64,000 nt of DNA, taken from Staphylococcus sp. CAG:324 (GTDB lineage Bacteria > Bacillota_I > Bacilli_A > ML615J-28 > CAG-313). How positions within the stretch are numbered: the stretch's first letter is position 1; each line of letters begins with the position of its first letter. The DNA lies in contig FR890797.1 of assembly GCA_000433035.1 (NCBI GenBank), positions 4,609-68,608 on the forward strand. The letters are read 5' to 3'. A program made the position numbers and the translations under genes. Of the stretch, positions 63,540-64,000 are shown piece after piece. The notes beneath the pieces are model-generated. The model did not search any database and was not told the origin of the DNA. It saw nothing but the letters and a program-made list of their open reading frames with translations.

Positions 63540-63968
63540 TTAATCCTCCCTATTGTTTATCATTTTTTCATATAACCATTCATAATCAACCTTATTTTTT
63601 GAAATATAGATGTATCCTTCTTCTACTTTATCTCCATTTATATGCCCATATGATACATATCCAGCAGGAGAAACATAATAACATGTTGTTTTACCAATAC
63701 TACAATTGTATTGATTTAAAAAGGTAATTCCTATTCTTTCTCCGTTCCATATCTGATAATCATCGGATACATCATCAACATCTAATAATTCAAATTCTTG
63801 ATTCATTATCATTTTTTTGATTTCTTTAATATCTTTGCTATCGACAATCTCTGTTCCTGTTCCGCTATCAAAAGACATTTTCATTTCTATTTTTTTTACT
63901 TTTGAAGCACAAGAAACAAAACAAAGAGTACATAAAATCATTCCAATTATTACTAATACTTTTTTCAT
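63540..63968 (-). CDS. Small predicted lipoprotein, unknown
   Basis: A 142-residue protein with a signal helix (4-19) and lipobox FVSC, so probably anchored outside the membrane. The mature part has a possible Cys pair (YNCSIGKTTC) and aromatic blocks (YYVSPAGYVSYGHI). No known family recognised. GGAGG precedes the ATG. Followed at once by the two tiny coupled frames. Confidence 0.75.
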   Translation of the reverse strand: MKKVLVIIGMILCTLCFVSCASKVKKIEMKMSFDSGTGTEIVDSKDIKEIKKMIMNQEFELLDVDDVSDDYQIWNGERIGITFLNQYNCSIGKTTCYYVSPAGYVSYGHINGDKVEEGYIYISKNKVDYEWLYEKMINNRED

Positions 63969-64000
63969 ATCTTCCTCCTCTATTATTCTTTTTTGTTTAC

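Noticed and set aside
1..64000. tRNA, rRNA and insertion-sequence genes
   Set aside because: I looked for T-loop, cloverleaf-like and transposase patterns on both strands by eye and found none that held up; a covariance search would be more sensitive.

Overview
The window comes from a very AT-rich (roughly 30 % GC by eye) spore-forming member of the Bacillota, most likely a deep or uncultured Bacilli/Erysipelotrichia-type lineage close to the Mollicutes branch. The basis is the gene content (RNase HIII, MutS2, RNase J, Spo0A, SpoIVB, SpoIIAA/AB, SpoVAC-AF, YqzL-RecO-Era-Cdd-YbeY-PhoH, YhbD with a bactofilin-like partner), strong Shine-Dalgarno sequences, frequent TTG/GTG starts and ordinary use of TGA as a stop. 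The species assignment is inference. No tRNA, rRNA, CRISPR array, insertion sequence or phage gene was seen.

Layout. 1-10.1 kb: mutS2 (cut by the window edge) diverges from rnhC, then a minus-strand run of rluD-type synthase, an extended lspA, a PDZ-Lon protease, dCMP deaminase, aspS under a T-box leader, and dinB. 10.1-20.4 kb: a small membrane protein, then spo0A, spoIVB, recN, dxs, xseB, xseA, nusB, a degenerate esterase-like lipoprotein, a 50-residue acidic protein and trmL. 20.4-31.4 kb: MATE exporter, rarA, an FtsK/SpoIIIE-like protein without a P-loop, rpmG, iron alcohol dehydrogenase plus FNT channel, cyclophilin, and the conserved recO-yqzL-era-cdd-ybeY-phoH block. 31.5-32.9 kb: plus-strand yhbD regulator and bactofilin-like gene behind a promoter carrying two matching 13-bp dyads.

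32.9-41.0 kb: a hypothetical gene, RNase J, then the sporulation block. In transcription order this is dacF, spoIIAA, spoIIAB, a sigF reading frame reduced to sigma region 2, spoVAC, spoVAD, spoVAE, spoVAF. 41.0-48.8 kb: lipid kinase, ferredoxin-type aldo/keto reductase, asnA, a cation diffusion facilitator, flavin reductase-like protein, MgtC-type protein and pullulanase. 48.8-52.8 kb: small membrane proteins with a LytTR regulator, a DUF3021-like protein, a radical SAM enzyme and a helical-repeat protein. 52.8-56.0 kb: a metal-flavoured set of DUF523, DUF2225 and two G3E (CobW-type) GTPases, one fused to a YcgQ/DUF1980-like domain and one with a Cys/His repeat. 56.1-61.3 kb: mscS, cls, an alternative sigma factor, ung and a Ca/Na exchanger. 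61.5-64 kb is looser accessory DNA: an AAC(6')-like acetyltransferase, an orphan Pycsar-type nucleotide cyclase, and a lipoprotein followed by two tiny coupled reading frames.

The strongest leads are the region-2-only SigF in an otherwise intact spoIIA-spoVA block, the FtsK/SpoIIIE homologue that has lost its P-loop, the orphan Pycsar cyclase, the paired dyads over the yhbD promoter, and the adjacent G3E GTPases with unusual C-terminal metal-binding modules.
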